Positions 14,986 through 28,022 of a stretch of DNA of 64,000 bases are shown piece by piece (position 1 is the first letter of the stretch; each line of letters begins with the position of its first letter). This DNA comes from Dromaius novaehollandiae (taxonomy: Eukaryota; Chordata; Aves; Casuariiformes; Dromaiidae), in contig NC_088099.1 of assembly GCF_036370855.1 (NCBI RefSeq), forward strand, positions 30,028,501 to 30,092,500, given 5' to 3'. The position numbers were made by a program, and so were the translations under genes. The notes below the pieces were generated by a model. The model worked only from the letters and a program-made list of their open reading frames with translations. It was not told where the DNA came from and ran no database searches.

Positions 14986-17900
14986 CTAAACATTGAACTC
15001 TGGGAATTTGATTCTGAACTTCACAGGCTTGGCCTCTCCATCTAGGTGCACATAGCAGATGAGTACTATGTCCTTATATGCCCTCAACTGGTATCTCTGT
15101 TTAGGGATATTGCTTGGTATTGCTTGCTCTCCTGCTTGGTACTTCTGGAACTTGGAATTTGCTCTTTTGGATTCTCTTGGCAGACAGACCTGAACTTGGT
15201 CTTTTGCCTTTTTCCTTTGACCTTTAGCCTTTGCAGAGATACGTTCTTCTTTCCTGAGACCTGTCTTCAGCTCAGCTGTCTGGGAGAACTGTCTGTGCCT
15301 TTTCTCATCCTTTGCCCTCTGGTTTTGCAGAGACTCTGACCTGCACAGGTCACTGATATTGCAGAAAATATGATTTCTGTGAAACCTTGCTCTTGATGTT
15401 CATTTTTTTCCATTTCCTTTTCCAAATACCCATCTTAGCACCTTTGCTTTTCACTTGGCTTTGTTTTAATATTTCATGCAACTTTAAATTTTGCCCACTT
15501 CACAGCACTGCATTTACCTGGTAATGTTAAACCAATATACAATGGTTTGCAGATCCCTGATTCAGTTATAACATTATGAAAAAATCAATACCGGGAACAT
15601 TTCCTGAAGAATATTTTTGAGGAATCAAACCAAAAATGTAGATGCTGTCTTATACTGTTTAAACAAAACAAAATGCTCACTTCCATTGCACTTGGTCATA
15701 GACTGCTGGAACAGAAAATGTCCATGTTAGAGTAAACAACATGGAAAAAGTTGACCTGAGGTCATTGATGACTTCAAAATCACAACAGTTATTCTTCTTT
15801 ACCTTCCTCTCCAAAAAAATGTCATTTTGGTGGTCTAAGCAGTGATAATATGAACTCTTTCAGTAGAACTGTTATAGATTTCCTGAGTAGTGTAGGATGA
15901 TTTTCATCATAGGAAAAAAATCTGGTTCTATCACTCCTAAACACGTCTATTCTCTTTCAGAGAACTTTTTAAAAATAACTCTTTTTGACCAATTTTAAAT
16001 TACTAAAATTACTTGAGTTTCAAGGAGGTGGGACAGAGCATCAGAGCCCTTCATCTGGTAGATATACACACGTAAGCATACTGCAAAGCCTGAGATGCAT
16101 CCAAGGTCTGCTTCCCTCTCTGACTACCAATGAATTAAACACAACCTGATTGGAGGGCCTTCCGGGTGGTAATTAGTGTGGATGTGTGAATTTATCCTTA
16201 AGTCTGGCTTTGATGCCTCTGCTGCACAGCACTGTAAAGACTCTGTAGAGGCAGTGCTACGTCTTTACTATTAAATATAATGGGCCAGGCAACATTCTCT
16301 GCCTTTTGGGCAAGTGGTGTAGCCTAGCTCACATTCACATGTCTAAATTCTCTTTTTCTGTTAAAACATTATGGTTGTGCCCAAATGGGCTAGCAAGCAA
16401 CTGCCGAGATTGTTCCATCCCCCAAACTGAGCCCAGGTAGCATCTAGGAGAATGGGAGTTAGCATGGGTGAGAACCGTGCTGCGAGCATGCTAACACCTA
16501 AATGGCATTGACGGTCGCAGTCCAGAACTCAGGTCAGTATCCTGGTCCTGCTTAGGTTACAGGATAGATACAGTCACTGATTTCCACTGTTACACATTAT
16601 AGTGATCATCACTGTGATGGCAGGGTTATAGCAATGGCAATTACCAACAATACTGAACAGCAAGGAAAAGAACCTTTGCTGTTAATGCCTAATGATTTCC
16701 AGCAATAGAAAAGCCTAGCAAACAAGTGGTGTGAATACGCTCCCTCTCCACTTACTCCAGTGGCTTTTGATTGCTTTTGTATTCTGTGACTATGACTGTG
16801 TAAGCAGGGTAAGCTTGGAAAACCCTTGCTTCCTCAAAGAAAAATAATGGTGACTACATGGTGCCTTTGCTCCGGTTCCAATCCACAGTAATTTCTGTTT
16901 GGACCAAAATAGTTTTCTTCTGCATTTGAACATTACTGCTCTGAGTGAAGTACTTTTAGGCTATTGCCTTGAGGTACTCTGTCCTGTACAATTCTGATCA
17001 TGTCGCCATAATCTGTGCTTTGGCACAAGGCTTCCTTTCCATTTCTAAAAATGCACATTTTCCAGCTCAGTTATAAGATGACCTAAAAAAATGCATCTCT
17101 TGTAACCCCATCCATTTGTTTAATGATCAGTGCAGCCCAACAACAAATGTCAGAGAAATTTCATTCTTTCACTTTCAATTAGAGAGAAAAGAAGCAGAAG
17201 CTCAACACATGGCATGTCAGGGATGGACAGAGACGTATAGGCCTAATTAGCATTCCCTAGATGATTTTCATCCAGGTGATTTTTTGTATCTTGGCAGGAT
17301 AATACTGTTTTGATAGGTCTCTGAACTGAAAGTCGTAAATGTCAAAGTGGATCAGCATTCTCTTCTTTGGAGTAGTGACTGTTATTTTATTTTTTTCCCC
17401 TATTTTCAGGAGAATAATAATAATCTTCTCACTTATGTTAATAGATAAAGGCATCTGGGAATTCCAGGTCATACTTTTCCCTGGAAAATTCCATGTAATA
17501 TTTTTTTTCTGATAAACAATGAAGTTGATAATATCGTTGAAGTCTGGTGGTGTTTTCTTCAGTAATATTTGATCATTTCCAGGTAACTTGTATTTATCCA
17601 GAAAGGAGGAGAGAATAGCTCACTCTAGATGCAGTTTAGTGTATGAATGTCTTTGGCCCTAATCCTGCAATGTGATCTTTGCAGAGGGACATCTCTGAAT
17701 GCTGTACAGAGGCATTTGAGGTCATGGAGGATACACACAGACCCCTGGGGTGTTATTGTCCCGAACTCATACATCCAGGTGGTGCAGAGCTGCTAGCCCT
17801 GTGCTCTACAGAGCCCTCTGTTAAGCAATACTGCCTAAAAGCTACTGGTTATGATGAGCTGCAATAGGCTTCTTAGTTGACTGAAGTAAGGCCTAGATTA

Positions 17901-20900
17901 AAGAGACTGGGATTCAGTGATCTACAATGTGCCAAGATAAAGACTTTTGTAACACTTACAATTCTCACCTGAGTTGTTCGCAGAGATGGCCAAAGAGGGT
18001 TGCCAAATGCATGAGGACAGTGCTGAAATTCATTTCCGGTTTTGCTTTGACCTGGGCCTCCTCAGCCAGATAGCAAACGTGCCCCTTCTATTCTCCATCC
18101 ATACACAGAGCCTATATAGCTTAGAAATATGCCCTTCTGACAGGGGAGGAGGCTCCACAAGAGCTGTGTTCAGAGACAAAAATATCCATCTACTTCGGCT
18201 GCTCTTGAAGAGAGAAGATGAAAGCAGGGAGCCCTACCGGGAAACCACAGCCATAGTCCTGGCCACAGACCTGGGCTGGATGCTGTGGGCTGTACAGGCC
18301 AGCGAGTAAAGAGAGGCAACCTTGCCTGTGTGTCATCTTGGTCTGGAGCTAGGCTGCTAATTTCCCTTCATCACTGGTAGCTCTACTTAGAGTATGGCCA
18401 GGCAAGAGAGTGTGACAAGTATTAACAAGATGTCACCATTCTGGTGAAGCTGATAAAACTGTGTGTTTGCAATTAAAGCCAAGTAAGTCACTAAGAAAAC
18501 AGCTGCACAGGTTTAAAATGTTATAGTCCCATTGCTGTTTGCTACCCTCCCACTGCCAGCAGTTACTATTCCTGTAGGATAGCCTGCAGAAAGAAATAGG
18601 TACCTATGCCTCGGCCATTCCCATTCACAGTCTGGCATCTTAGTGGAAACTTTCCTTTTCTGGTTTGCAAGCTATCAGGTGTACTGGGAGGTAATGTGAT
18701 TTTGTTTTAAACTCTGTGAGCAGGGTTTAAACTAACACACATCATTGTGTTTAAATTAATTTAAATTAACTTAAATTCTAAATGATTCTAAGTGAAGTGA
18801 AAATCATACTTTTACTTAAGTGAATGTAACTTCACTGTGAAGCTAAATCCTCAGATTCATATCTGAATACTCAGAAATGTGGGCTGTTGTGTGAAATATT
18901 TCTTTAGCATGGAATTATGATTTTGTTTCAGACAGAAGTAACAGTTTCTGGTTACTGCACCATCATAAATATATGTTACTTGAATCTTTAGCACCAGATC
19001 AAATGCTTCTATGCAAACCGCGAAAATGAAATCCAAGAAAATTGCCTTCATTAAAGTATAAATGAAACCATTTGCTGTACTTACAAAGACATTCCCAACC
19101 TGCTTTTGGCATAAAATGCATCTTTTACAGCCTCTCTTGGCACACACATCTCCTGCCTCCCAATTATGAATGCCTTGGGGTGACCAAGTAAGCAATAATT
19201 CCAGCTGCTCCTGACAGAAGAAGACACTGCTGCACTGCATTATTTTTCTGATAAATGTATATTCCCACTAAGCCGAAATAGGCTCTGCATCAGCAACATC
19301 TGTAACAACAGAGATTTAAAAAGTGGGTCAGGTATATTGATGGATTGGAGAAGGAGAAAGGGTGAAGGTGGGTGTGTGTGTATGCACATAGATGTGGATG
19401 TACTTACGTCTTCGTATTTTCCTTCAAATACCTCACTAATTGATTCAGGTCCTCTAATGGCAGTCATAGAATGAGCTTTCAGTATAACGTGCTTTACTCC
19501 AAGCTTTAGTCACCATGGCTGAGAATCACACTCTGTTATAGTTAATAGTAGTTCATCCTTTTGACTTGTACGGGAACAGCATTTTAACCTTGTAACTTCC
19601 AAACTACTTCAGGGGAGGATCTAGATAACACAGGTGTTAAACCGTTTGTTCTCACTACCACTCTTTACTATTGCCACTGAAACTGCATAGCTGCCAATGA
19701 CAATATGTTGTTTGTGAATAAAAAATGCTTAAAATGGGATGACAAATTTCAGGAGGCACGGACTAAAATCTGCAGACCAAGGATTACAATCAGCAAGGGA
19801 AGTAGATGGAAAAACTGTTTTTTGTCTGGTGTTAATACATCAGGCATCTAGGGGGGAGGATATATTGTGAAAACATCTGCAGTGCGAAGTTTGATTCCCT
19901 GGGGTGAGAAAGGAGATGGAGGAAACAGCAGCATCTGCAGTTAGACTGAGAAATCTCTGCTTTTGTTATTTATTTTAACAGCAATAGTGAGCTTTATGCT
20001 GTGCTGATGGCTCTGGAGGTTTTCTACTTTTCTTTTCACTGGCTGGCCAGGGCAGATTCAGAGCATGCTTCCTGGGAGCTGCCCATTAAGTTGGCTAATG
20101 CATCGACTGGAAGGGAACAGAGATCTGGAAAGAAGCACCTGAGCCATCAAATTTAGTCCTTTGCAATAGCAGGCAGCCCCGTGATAAATGTTTAGTACAC
20201 ACAAGTCTACAGAAATTGCTACTCTGTGTACATTCCAGGAGCCACAGAACAGTTCTCCAAAACTTGTAATAACTTAAAAGGCTATAGTACAAAGGCCAGA
20301 ACCACAAAAGCCCACCACACCACAGGAAGAGAGCAGAAGAGATCAGGAGCATCACCAGTGTGCTCAGACTCTAAGGTATCAGGGGAATTTGTCCCCTACA
20401 GAAGTCTAGAAGATCCTACAAAGTAGACAATTCTTCACTCTATGGATGGAGATCAAAACCTTCCAGTCAGTCCCTGCCAATCTGCCCTGAAAAAATTTTC
20501 AGACCCCAACCCTAGAGACCACCTTAACCCTCTATGTCTGAGCAAGATGCACCACGATTTGGACAGCAGTGCATCCACCATGCCCATTCAGTTCATCTCT
20601 ATCTTCTGAGAGAGCAAATGAGGTTCTCCATTAGTATTAAATATGGACATTGTAATAATGAGATGAGTACTAGAAACTAACTGGACACAGACCATCAGAT
20701 CCATTTTATGTTGACAACTCAGCCACCACTACAAAAATCTTAAAAAAGAAAAAAGAAAGGATTGTGAAAATAAGCTAACTTTATGTTTTTTTGCTTTCCA
20801 GTTAGTCCTTGCTGCAGGGGATGGAGAAAGGGCTCTTTGCTAGCACAGGAGTCTTGGCTGTTGCTGTCCTATGTTGTCACCATATTTGTCTATCTTCTTT

Positions 20901-21540
20901 TTCACTGTTGTTCTGTATAGTAGCAAGGATCAGGTGGAAAATCTGTCCATTCTTATGTTTGTTTATAAATCAAACCCCTCCAGGTGGGACTGCTATCAAA
21001 CTAGGTTAACTTCCAGACTCTGTATCATAGACAATGTCTCTTAAAATTATCCCATTGGGTTTCCAGGCCACTGTGGTCCATATGCTTCTAGTCTTTAGAG
21101 AACACAGAAGAAAGCAGATGGGCAGACATTGCAAAAGAGAAAACAAGTGAAAGCTTCAGTCCATTCTTTACACCAAGAGGTTGTACATAATATTCTGGAG
21201 CAGTGCACAGTGAAGAGGAGCCTGTGAAAGAGACCACTAGCAGTTACATTGTCCTGGGGCAGAAACTACGGCATTTCAGCATACAAATCACCAAGTACTT
21301 TCTAAACCAAAGAACTGAATTCTGTGTTGCAAAACTTCAAAAATCTCATCTATAAATAGATCACTTGTTCCAAATGGGTGGGAATGTATGAGTTTATAAT
21401 TCATTCATGTAAAAATAGCTTTATATTTTTTGTAGTGCTGAGCAGATTCTGGCAAAACCCTGAATGCAGCCCTGTTATTTACCATTCTGTGGTAACCTTC
21501 TTATTGAATTGGGGTTTTCTTTGGACTGGCAAGGGAGAAA
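14986..21540. other. Intergenic DNA, no gene recognised
   Basis: No exon or named repeat recognised. Open frames at 15046-15339, 17974-18309 (111 codons, locally GC-richer), 18857-19240 (minus) and 20095-20355 (minus) lack any recognisable domain. A short GT-rich stretch lies at about 19366-19386, and 18740-18840 is strongly AT-rich with repeated TTAAATT words. Confidence 0.55.
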
Positions 21541-21600
21541 ATACTAATTAGCTCTCTCCTTTTTTTTGATAGCCTGTCTTATTACAAAACTAATTAGTAT
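21541..21600. other. Spaced perfect inverted repeat carrying two TAATTA cores
   Basis: ATACTAATTAG at 21541-21551 is the exact reverse complement of CTAATTAGTAT at 21590-21600, with a 38-base T-rich spacer. Each arm contains TAATTA, the core recognised by many homeodomain proteins. The inverted repeat is directly visible; any regulatory role is inference. Confidence 0.5.
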
Positions 21601-23959
21601 CTGACTTTTATTGTTGTGAGAATTAGAATACTGAAAAAAGCCTCAGAGTAACAAAATTAAAAATGTGAGATTTTTCTAATGATTCTGTGCTGGGTCAGAA
21701 ACATGTATTTCTTCCAACAAACTTCCATTGTCTTTGCAAAAGAAAAGAGAGTACCATTTTGGATACCTGAAGTTCCATTACTGCACTGGATTCTTAAAAC
21801 TAGCCTCTGAAAAAATGGAAGCAGTAAAGCGTGGAAGATATTCAGGGCTAGACCTGTTAAGTAAAAAAATTGCGTTTGATATCAATAAAGGTCTCTGCTT
21901 GAAAACTAGTGACACAATATTTATGACTTTCAGTCTAGTACTAAGAATACTCAGGAATGTGTTTGTTTGACATCTGAAAGGAAAACAAAGCATCCAGAAA
22001 GGAGAAAAAGCCTTATTGCCACTCTGTCACTGTAAATAAACTGAGTAACAAGGGACTAGGACTAAAAATATATTAAAGGATTTATGGAGAAGGGTCAAAA
22101 ATAACAGCAGTGATGTCTTTTGATGTTCAAATGCTTTAATAAAAGGCATCTGGCCTTAAAGCATGATCTTGAAAAATCAGAAGTAATCCAAGATACTTAA
22201 TTTTTCTGCAGTGGGCTGGTTTATGTTAGGGGACTTCATTAATTGAAAAGCTCTGAACTACAGCGTTTAACCTTTGAGGATGAATCAAATAGCTACATGA
22301 TCGAGAAGAATTATCTGTGTCAATATAAGTAGCCCCATTTTAAAAGGGAATAAAGCACACTGATTTGAGCTACTGATCTGAGCACTTTAAATACAGTGGT
22401 AACAGAATCTATTTCAGTGATTGTATTAGTTTTTCTACGTCTGAACTGCTAAACTGGTACTTAAACTATGTGTAGGCAAACCTGTAGAAATAGGTGATGT
22501 GCAGGATGCAACACAGATGATGTAAACTTGCGTATTTTGGTTTTATGTTGCTCCTGACATTAACTGTTTTAAGTCAGTTATGATTCAAGATGGAATGTGA
22601 CCGGTCTTAATGGACCAGAGTTGGTTGTGAAGTATATAATTTTATGGCATCCTTATGTCTAAATTTGTTATATACCACTATGTATTGCTTTACATAAGTA
22701 GGCACTAAAAGAACATGTTAAAATGATGCATTTGCTCTTCGTTTAATTTTTACCAGTGTGCATGTTTATACATTTTAGGATTATATACCTGTCAGATCTT
22801 TCCTATACTTGTAAAACGGTACTGGCATCTTTTCTAAAACAAGGGTGGAAGTTCGTTTCAATTTATTTCAGTTGCATTACTGGCCAGCCTTTTATTTAGT
22901 GAATTGTTTGGCTCCTTTCTTCCTGATATGACTGTGGAATGAGCCTTTGTATTTATATTCTTCTGTACTCCCCTCCCCTCTCCGCCATGCAGCATTGTCA
23001 TCTCTACTATTTTGAATACAACTGGTTGAATGAGCAAACGCAGTCTGCATTTCTCTACCTGTGAAATACAAAGAGACCTCAAGAGAAAGGATGTCTTAGC
23101 AAAGAATATCTTGAATGTCTGAATGGAGGGCATCCCAGGAGAAAATCAGTGCCAAATATTGAAGTAGAAACATATTCTTGGAAATAATGAATCTTTTTTC
23201 CTGCTTGGGCAGCCTGATCCTAGAACACCTTATCAAAAAGAATCTATATAACTGAAAGATGCAGGACTTTGAACCATTTCTTTCAGGTTGTAATTGTTAG
23301 TTTTCAACGGACTATAAGCTGTCCTCCAATTTTCTTTCTAGAAAGAATTCTTAAAAATACTGTGTGAATTGCTGTTTGCCAAAGATCAGTTCACATGGTC
23401 CTAATATCTAATATAGCTTTTCCCAGACTGTTTGATGGGGAAATGGAATAGCAGCATATAGGCTCCAGTTCAGCTATTCAGTTATGAATATCTTTGCCAA
23501 AGTAAAAATGTGTCTGAAAACAGGTGAAGGCTCTGTTGATTGAAAGTTCTCCTGTTCTGTCATTTGTCTTGCCATGTCTATACCAGAAACTCCAATTTCT
23601 TTTTTCATTAATATACCAGTCATATTGCAAAAGTTTTGTAGGTATATATGTCAAAACTCTGCTTCAGAATAAAGGTTGTGCTATACTCATTAATTACCAC
23701 ATTCTCTGAGAACCTTTCACAAGTAGTCCTGTCCTAGTGTCTCCTCAGCCCTACCAGCAGAAGCAACCGGTGCTTTTAATGTGTGTCTTCCTTGGAGGAA
23801 GCAGTCTTTCTAGTTCTTAAGAAGCAGAGGTTACAATGTTTCAGCAACAAAGATGGGCTTTTCTCCTTGTGAAAAGGTGGGACTTCCATTTGTTTTTCTC
23901 CTGTAACAATTTTCAATCATTGGCTTGTTCTCAATCTCAAAACATGAAATATACTCCAT
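21601..23959. other. Intergenic DNA, no gene recognised
   Basis: AT-rich sequence with only short open frames (for example 21728-21970 plus, 22858-23133 minus). Nothing recognisable was seen. Confidence 0.5.
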
Positions 23960-24085
23960 GTGCACTGGATGCAAGAGACAGAAGTTCAGATCCTGGCTCT
24001 CATTAGTGTACTAGGTAACTCTGAGCAACACACAGGCAGTGACTTGACCTCTCTGTACATTTTATTGTCTAGATGCATACTGTTT
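23960..24085 (+). repeat. Probable MIR-type SINE fragment, sense
   Basis: The order of motifs fits a sense MIR copy. AGAAGTTCAGATCCTGGCTCT resembles the tRNA B-box region, and then comes a CTAGGTAACTCTGAGCAA segment. Last is CAGTGACTTGACCTCTCTGTAC, like the CORE segment that reads as 'loses to CTTAACCTCTCTGTGCC' in the consensus. Diverged and named from memory. MIRs date from early amniotes, so presence in a sauropsid is unsurprising. Confidence 0.5.
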
Positions 24086-27000
24086 TGTTTAATCTAACAA
24101 TAAGGACTTTTGAAAGTTATGTAAAAGCTGAATATGCCAAAAGAAGTGAGTTACTTAGCATAATTCTTCTCCAGAGAGGTGCTTATATTTGTTTATCACC
24201 TTTGATCTCCAAAAGATGCTTTGTCACAAACTAAACTTTTTCCTACTAGAAGTGAGTGGCTAGGGAAATAACTAAAAAAAAAAGTTACAGATATTACATA
24301 TTCAGACTGTATTGTGTCACTATTATCTGTTTGTTGGTCTTAAACTTGAATTTGTAAGACCAGCTTGTTGCATATGTTGCCTGCTTGTAGCTGATGATCT
24401 AATTCAGTGCTCTGAAAGCTATATGAAACCCAGATGAAGCAAGCCAGATTCTAACTACGGTTAAATGTGTGTCCGTTGGAAGTAAATGGACACTTTGCTT
24501 TCTGCATGGGGGCCTACGGATTAAAACCGTTTCCAGTTATCATAATAACAGTGATTGTCATAGTCTCGTTTCTTAACCAACAATGTATAAATAGACAAGG
24601 GGGCCTTAGGAGTGTTTCATTTCTGCCTCTGAGATCATGGCAGAGCTGACATAGGACAGAAGTGCCTTCTGGTTTATATGGATAACACTGTCCTGAGGAA
24701 TTTAGTTCACTCCTTACTGCTGTTTCATTTCTCCTCAAAGACAGATGATTGGTAAGCCACCCCACTGAAACTGGCCCTCTGATCTGTATGTAGTATTTAC
24801 ATTATTTAAAATGTGTTACCTTTCAAAAAATAGGCTGTTCTGGGTGTGAGTTGGTGACATCAGTTTCCTTCTTGCCTGTGCCTAGTTTCTGCATCCCAGC
24901 CATGGCATCAACCATTACAGCCCGTGCACACAGCAGATTTCCTTTTACCTCAGACTGGCCATAACAGGTCTTGGCACAACTACGAGATAGCACTCGCTGA
25001 AATAAATTAGCATCAGGTCACATCAGATCTGAAGGTGGCTCAAAGAGGCATTTTTATTTCTGAATGCAGTTTTATGATGCTCTGTGTGCACTGTACACAG
25101 AATACTACATTTGTCAGGAAAGCGAGTGTTGGGCTTATTTCATGTGCAGAACCCACAAGCTCCTTTTTTTGCTAAATGAATAAAATGGCTCAGTATGGTT
25201 CTAAAATTGCCCCTCACTTTGAATTCTTCTGAGTGTTACATGGTCTAGGACTCTTGCTTTGCAACAAAAAAAAAGAATTCATATAATATCTGTCTTGAAT
25301 TGATATAAACCTCATTCTTTTCTTAAAATTAACAGAAACAGGATACTCATGCTTTAGTCCTCCTTACTTAATACAGTTACATGCTCTGGAAGATAATGCA
25401 GATGTGTTCCACTTAGCTCTGCAGTATCTGTATCTACTTCCAAGTGTTATCACACAACGCCCGGCACTGGATGGAGTGTTAGACCTGTTCAAGTGTGTTC
25501 CTTGGGGTCAAGTTACACTCTGGTGGCTGCAAGTTACAAAAGACATACATCTTGATTCTAAGAACACAATTCGTGTCGTGTCTTCCATTTTATGGTTTGT
25601 GATTATGAAAATTATGGCTTTTGCCATGTATGTAGTTCAGGACAGGGTATCCTAACTCTGCTCAAAATTTCCTAGTTTTTGTTTTTTCAGGAAATCATAG
25701 CAGATCCATTTTTTTTAGTTGGAATAACACATATGCAAGCTACTATGCAAAAAACAATTATATAGGCCTTTCTTAAGATTCCTGACTCTACAATATGTGA
25801 GCATGGGAAGTTTGCCCCTTTTCTCTGTTGCTTCACCCCTACTGTTGTACGCTATAGAGTTTTCTCAGGAGTGAAGCCTGATGCAAAAGCATCTCCAAAA
25901 GATTTTGGAAAAGAGCCATCATGGGAGAATCTAATTAATGCTGATGTGGCTGACTGAGGAGTGAAACCCTTTTTATTAATTGCACTTATTTTTTTGCACG
26001 TTTCATACATGGACTTTGTGTCCTAACTTTCAAGATAAACCAAGGACTGACATTTGATCTGTTCTGCCAGCACATATGATCATCTATTATAGCCCTGTAC
26101 ATGACAGCACTCTGGTTGTGGCAGTGTGGAGCTCAGTATATGCCAACTGTCAAATATGCACCAAACTTTTATGAAGAGTTTGCAGCTTGCCTGGAGGACT
26201 GTGTTGTTTTTGCTCTTTCTCTAACAATATCTAAGCTTGGTAGTTTAAAGATAGCTCATACATGCCCACACTAGCTGCAGTGACCGTAGTAGAGCAGTAT
26301 CTGTCGTTTAATTTTTCGCTATCCCTCCTCCTTCCTGTTTCTCTTTCTATACCTGAAGTAGTATGTTAAGATTTCTTGCTTTTCCAACAACAAAAAAAGG
26401 CTATGTAAGACCATAATGTACACATCTAGTATCTTTTTTGTTTATTAAAAAAATCAAGTATAGACATGTAACAAGGATGGAAACACCTTCCTTTTATTAG
26501 CCATTTTCCCCTAGGCTTCCTTCTCTGTCTACAACACAATGAAACAGGCAATTGTGAATTATATGGCTATCAAAAGATTTTGGTAATGTCATAAACCATT
26601 AGAATGAAGCTTGTACAGTCTTTTTCTTTGTAATCAACAAGATCTTGAGATGAGATTAAAGCCTGAAATTTAAAATATCCTTTTATTTGTTACAGTACTT
26701 GAATGTGATTTCTTCATTGCTTCTGCTTACTCTTTTGTCTGCTTGATTCAAATAGCACACAGAAGCCCTGCTCTAATCAGCTGATCTTCCTATTTTTAAT
26801 TTGTGGGAGTGATTTAATCCCTTTGAATTACAGAAGAGGCAAGTGACTTCATAAACCTGAGTAATGAGATTTGTTAAGCTTTATTTTATCATGAGGATGT
26901 TTTCTAGAGAAGATATCCACCCAGGAAAATATTTAATTAAAACATAATGGGTGAAACAGTATGCTGCTTCCCAGTAAAATCCTGCAAGGTTCCTCCTTCT

Positions 27001-27376
27001 ATGAGGTTTTAAATTCTTTCACCTCCCACCAAAGTCAGCATGAGAGAAGGGCCATGGGAAGATGTGATTTGCCAGCATTGATTAAAGGAGAATGTACAAG
27101 ACATAAATCAGTTATTCAGAAATAGTATTAGAATTTTGAGATCAGGCACCTTAGGTAGTCTTCCCTTTAATAATGTATGTTGCAAGGCTTCTTTTATTTA
27201 ATATGGGAATAATAACAGTTAGATCTGTAATTATCATTATTGACTCAAATTAACAAAAATCAGTCTTGAGAGGTTGCATGTTCAAGGGTTAGAAATAGCC
27301 TTACCTGGATTTCCCTACATCTTTTTACAAGAAAATACAGATTGATTTGCTAGATAAATATACACAACATAAGTAT
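24086..27376. other. Intergenic DNA, no gene recognised
   Basis: No conserved exon or named element. Short open frames at 24467-24649 (plus), 24514-24765 (minus) and 25404-25655 (plus) have no recognisable content. Mostly AT-rich. Confidence 0.5.
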
Positions 27377-28022
27377 CTAAACTGGGTCTCCAAAATCATG
27401 GGAGACCTGCAGGCAATTCAGATGAGCTTCCACGTGAGAAGCAAGTGGGCATAAAGCTGACAACATGAGGCTGCCATAACCTGAGCTGGCTGCGCAGCCC
27501 CATCCTGTAGTGGAATGGGGGAATATCCTTTGCATGCCTCTGGCTCTTTCTGGCTGCTCTTGTTGACTCCTGTTCCTCCTTCCCCTGGGACCAACAGCAG
27601 GGACAGCAGCAGGTTCAGGCATTTGATAGCTCCTTGCCCAGCCTCCTTAGGATGCAGAGGCTTTTGCCTATTGTGAACAGCTGCTGGTGCTTTTCTCCTC
27701 CTGGACTCTTCATTGTATGTGTGACTTTTGGACATCGGAAAATGTGGTGTCCAAAAGAAGTTGTGGCCTATATGTGTCGCAAGGGTATGGCATTTGATCA
27801 CCTCTGATATGCATAAAAATATCTCAGGGAAGTCTCCTATAGCCATAGTTTGCTGCTTGAATTAAGTATTCCTTCTGTTGGCTTTGTTGTCTTTGCTGAT
27901 GCCTTTAGGGTCTGAGCCTCACCTACTGATGTTTTGTTATTCTGAGCCTTGATGTTCTGAACAACGTGTTTTGCCAGCCAGCTAATGTAATATTGTTCTT
28001 TTGAAGGCATCAGATGCTGCAA
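27377..28022 (-). other. Minus-strand ORF cluster, unrecognised; possible decayed retrocopy
   Basis: Three consecutive or overlapping minus-strand open frames (27837-28022, 27418-27846, 27377-27622) cover about 645 bases with almost no gap, and the stretch is visibly GC-richer than its surroundings. The first frame includes the residues QYYISWLAKHVVQNIKAQ, which read like real protein. No intron-like interruption, promoter or poly(A) signal is evident. I do not recognise a family. It could be a processed pseudogene with frameshifts, part of an old repeat, or chance. Function should not be inferred. Confidence 0.25.

Noticed and set aside
15046..15339. 97-codon frame rich in Leu, Cys and Phe resembling membrane segments
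   Set aside because: Pyrimidine-rich DNA yields such hydrophobic frames by chance; no conserved motif.
17974..18309. 111-codon plus-strand open frame in locally GC-richer DNA
   Set aside because: No family resemblance, no flanking coding segments; length is within chance for 64 kb.
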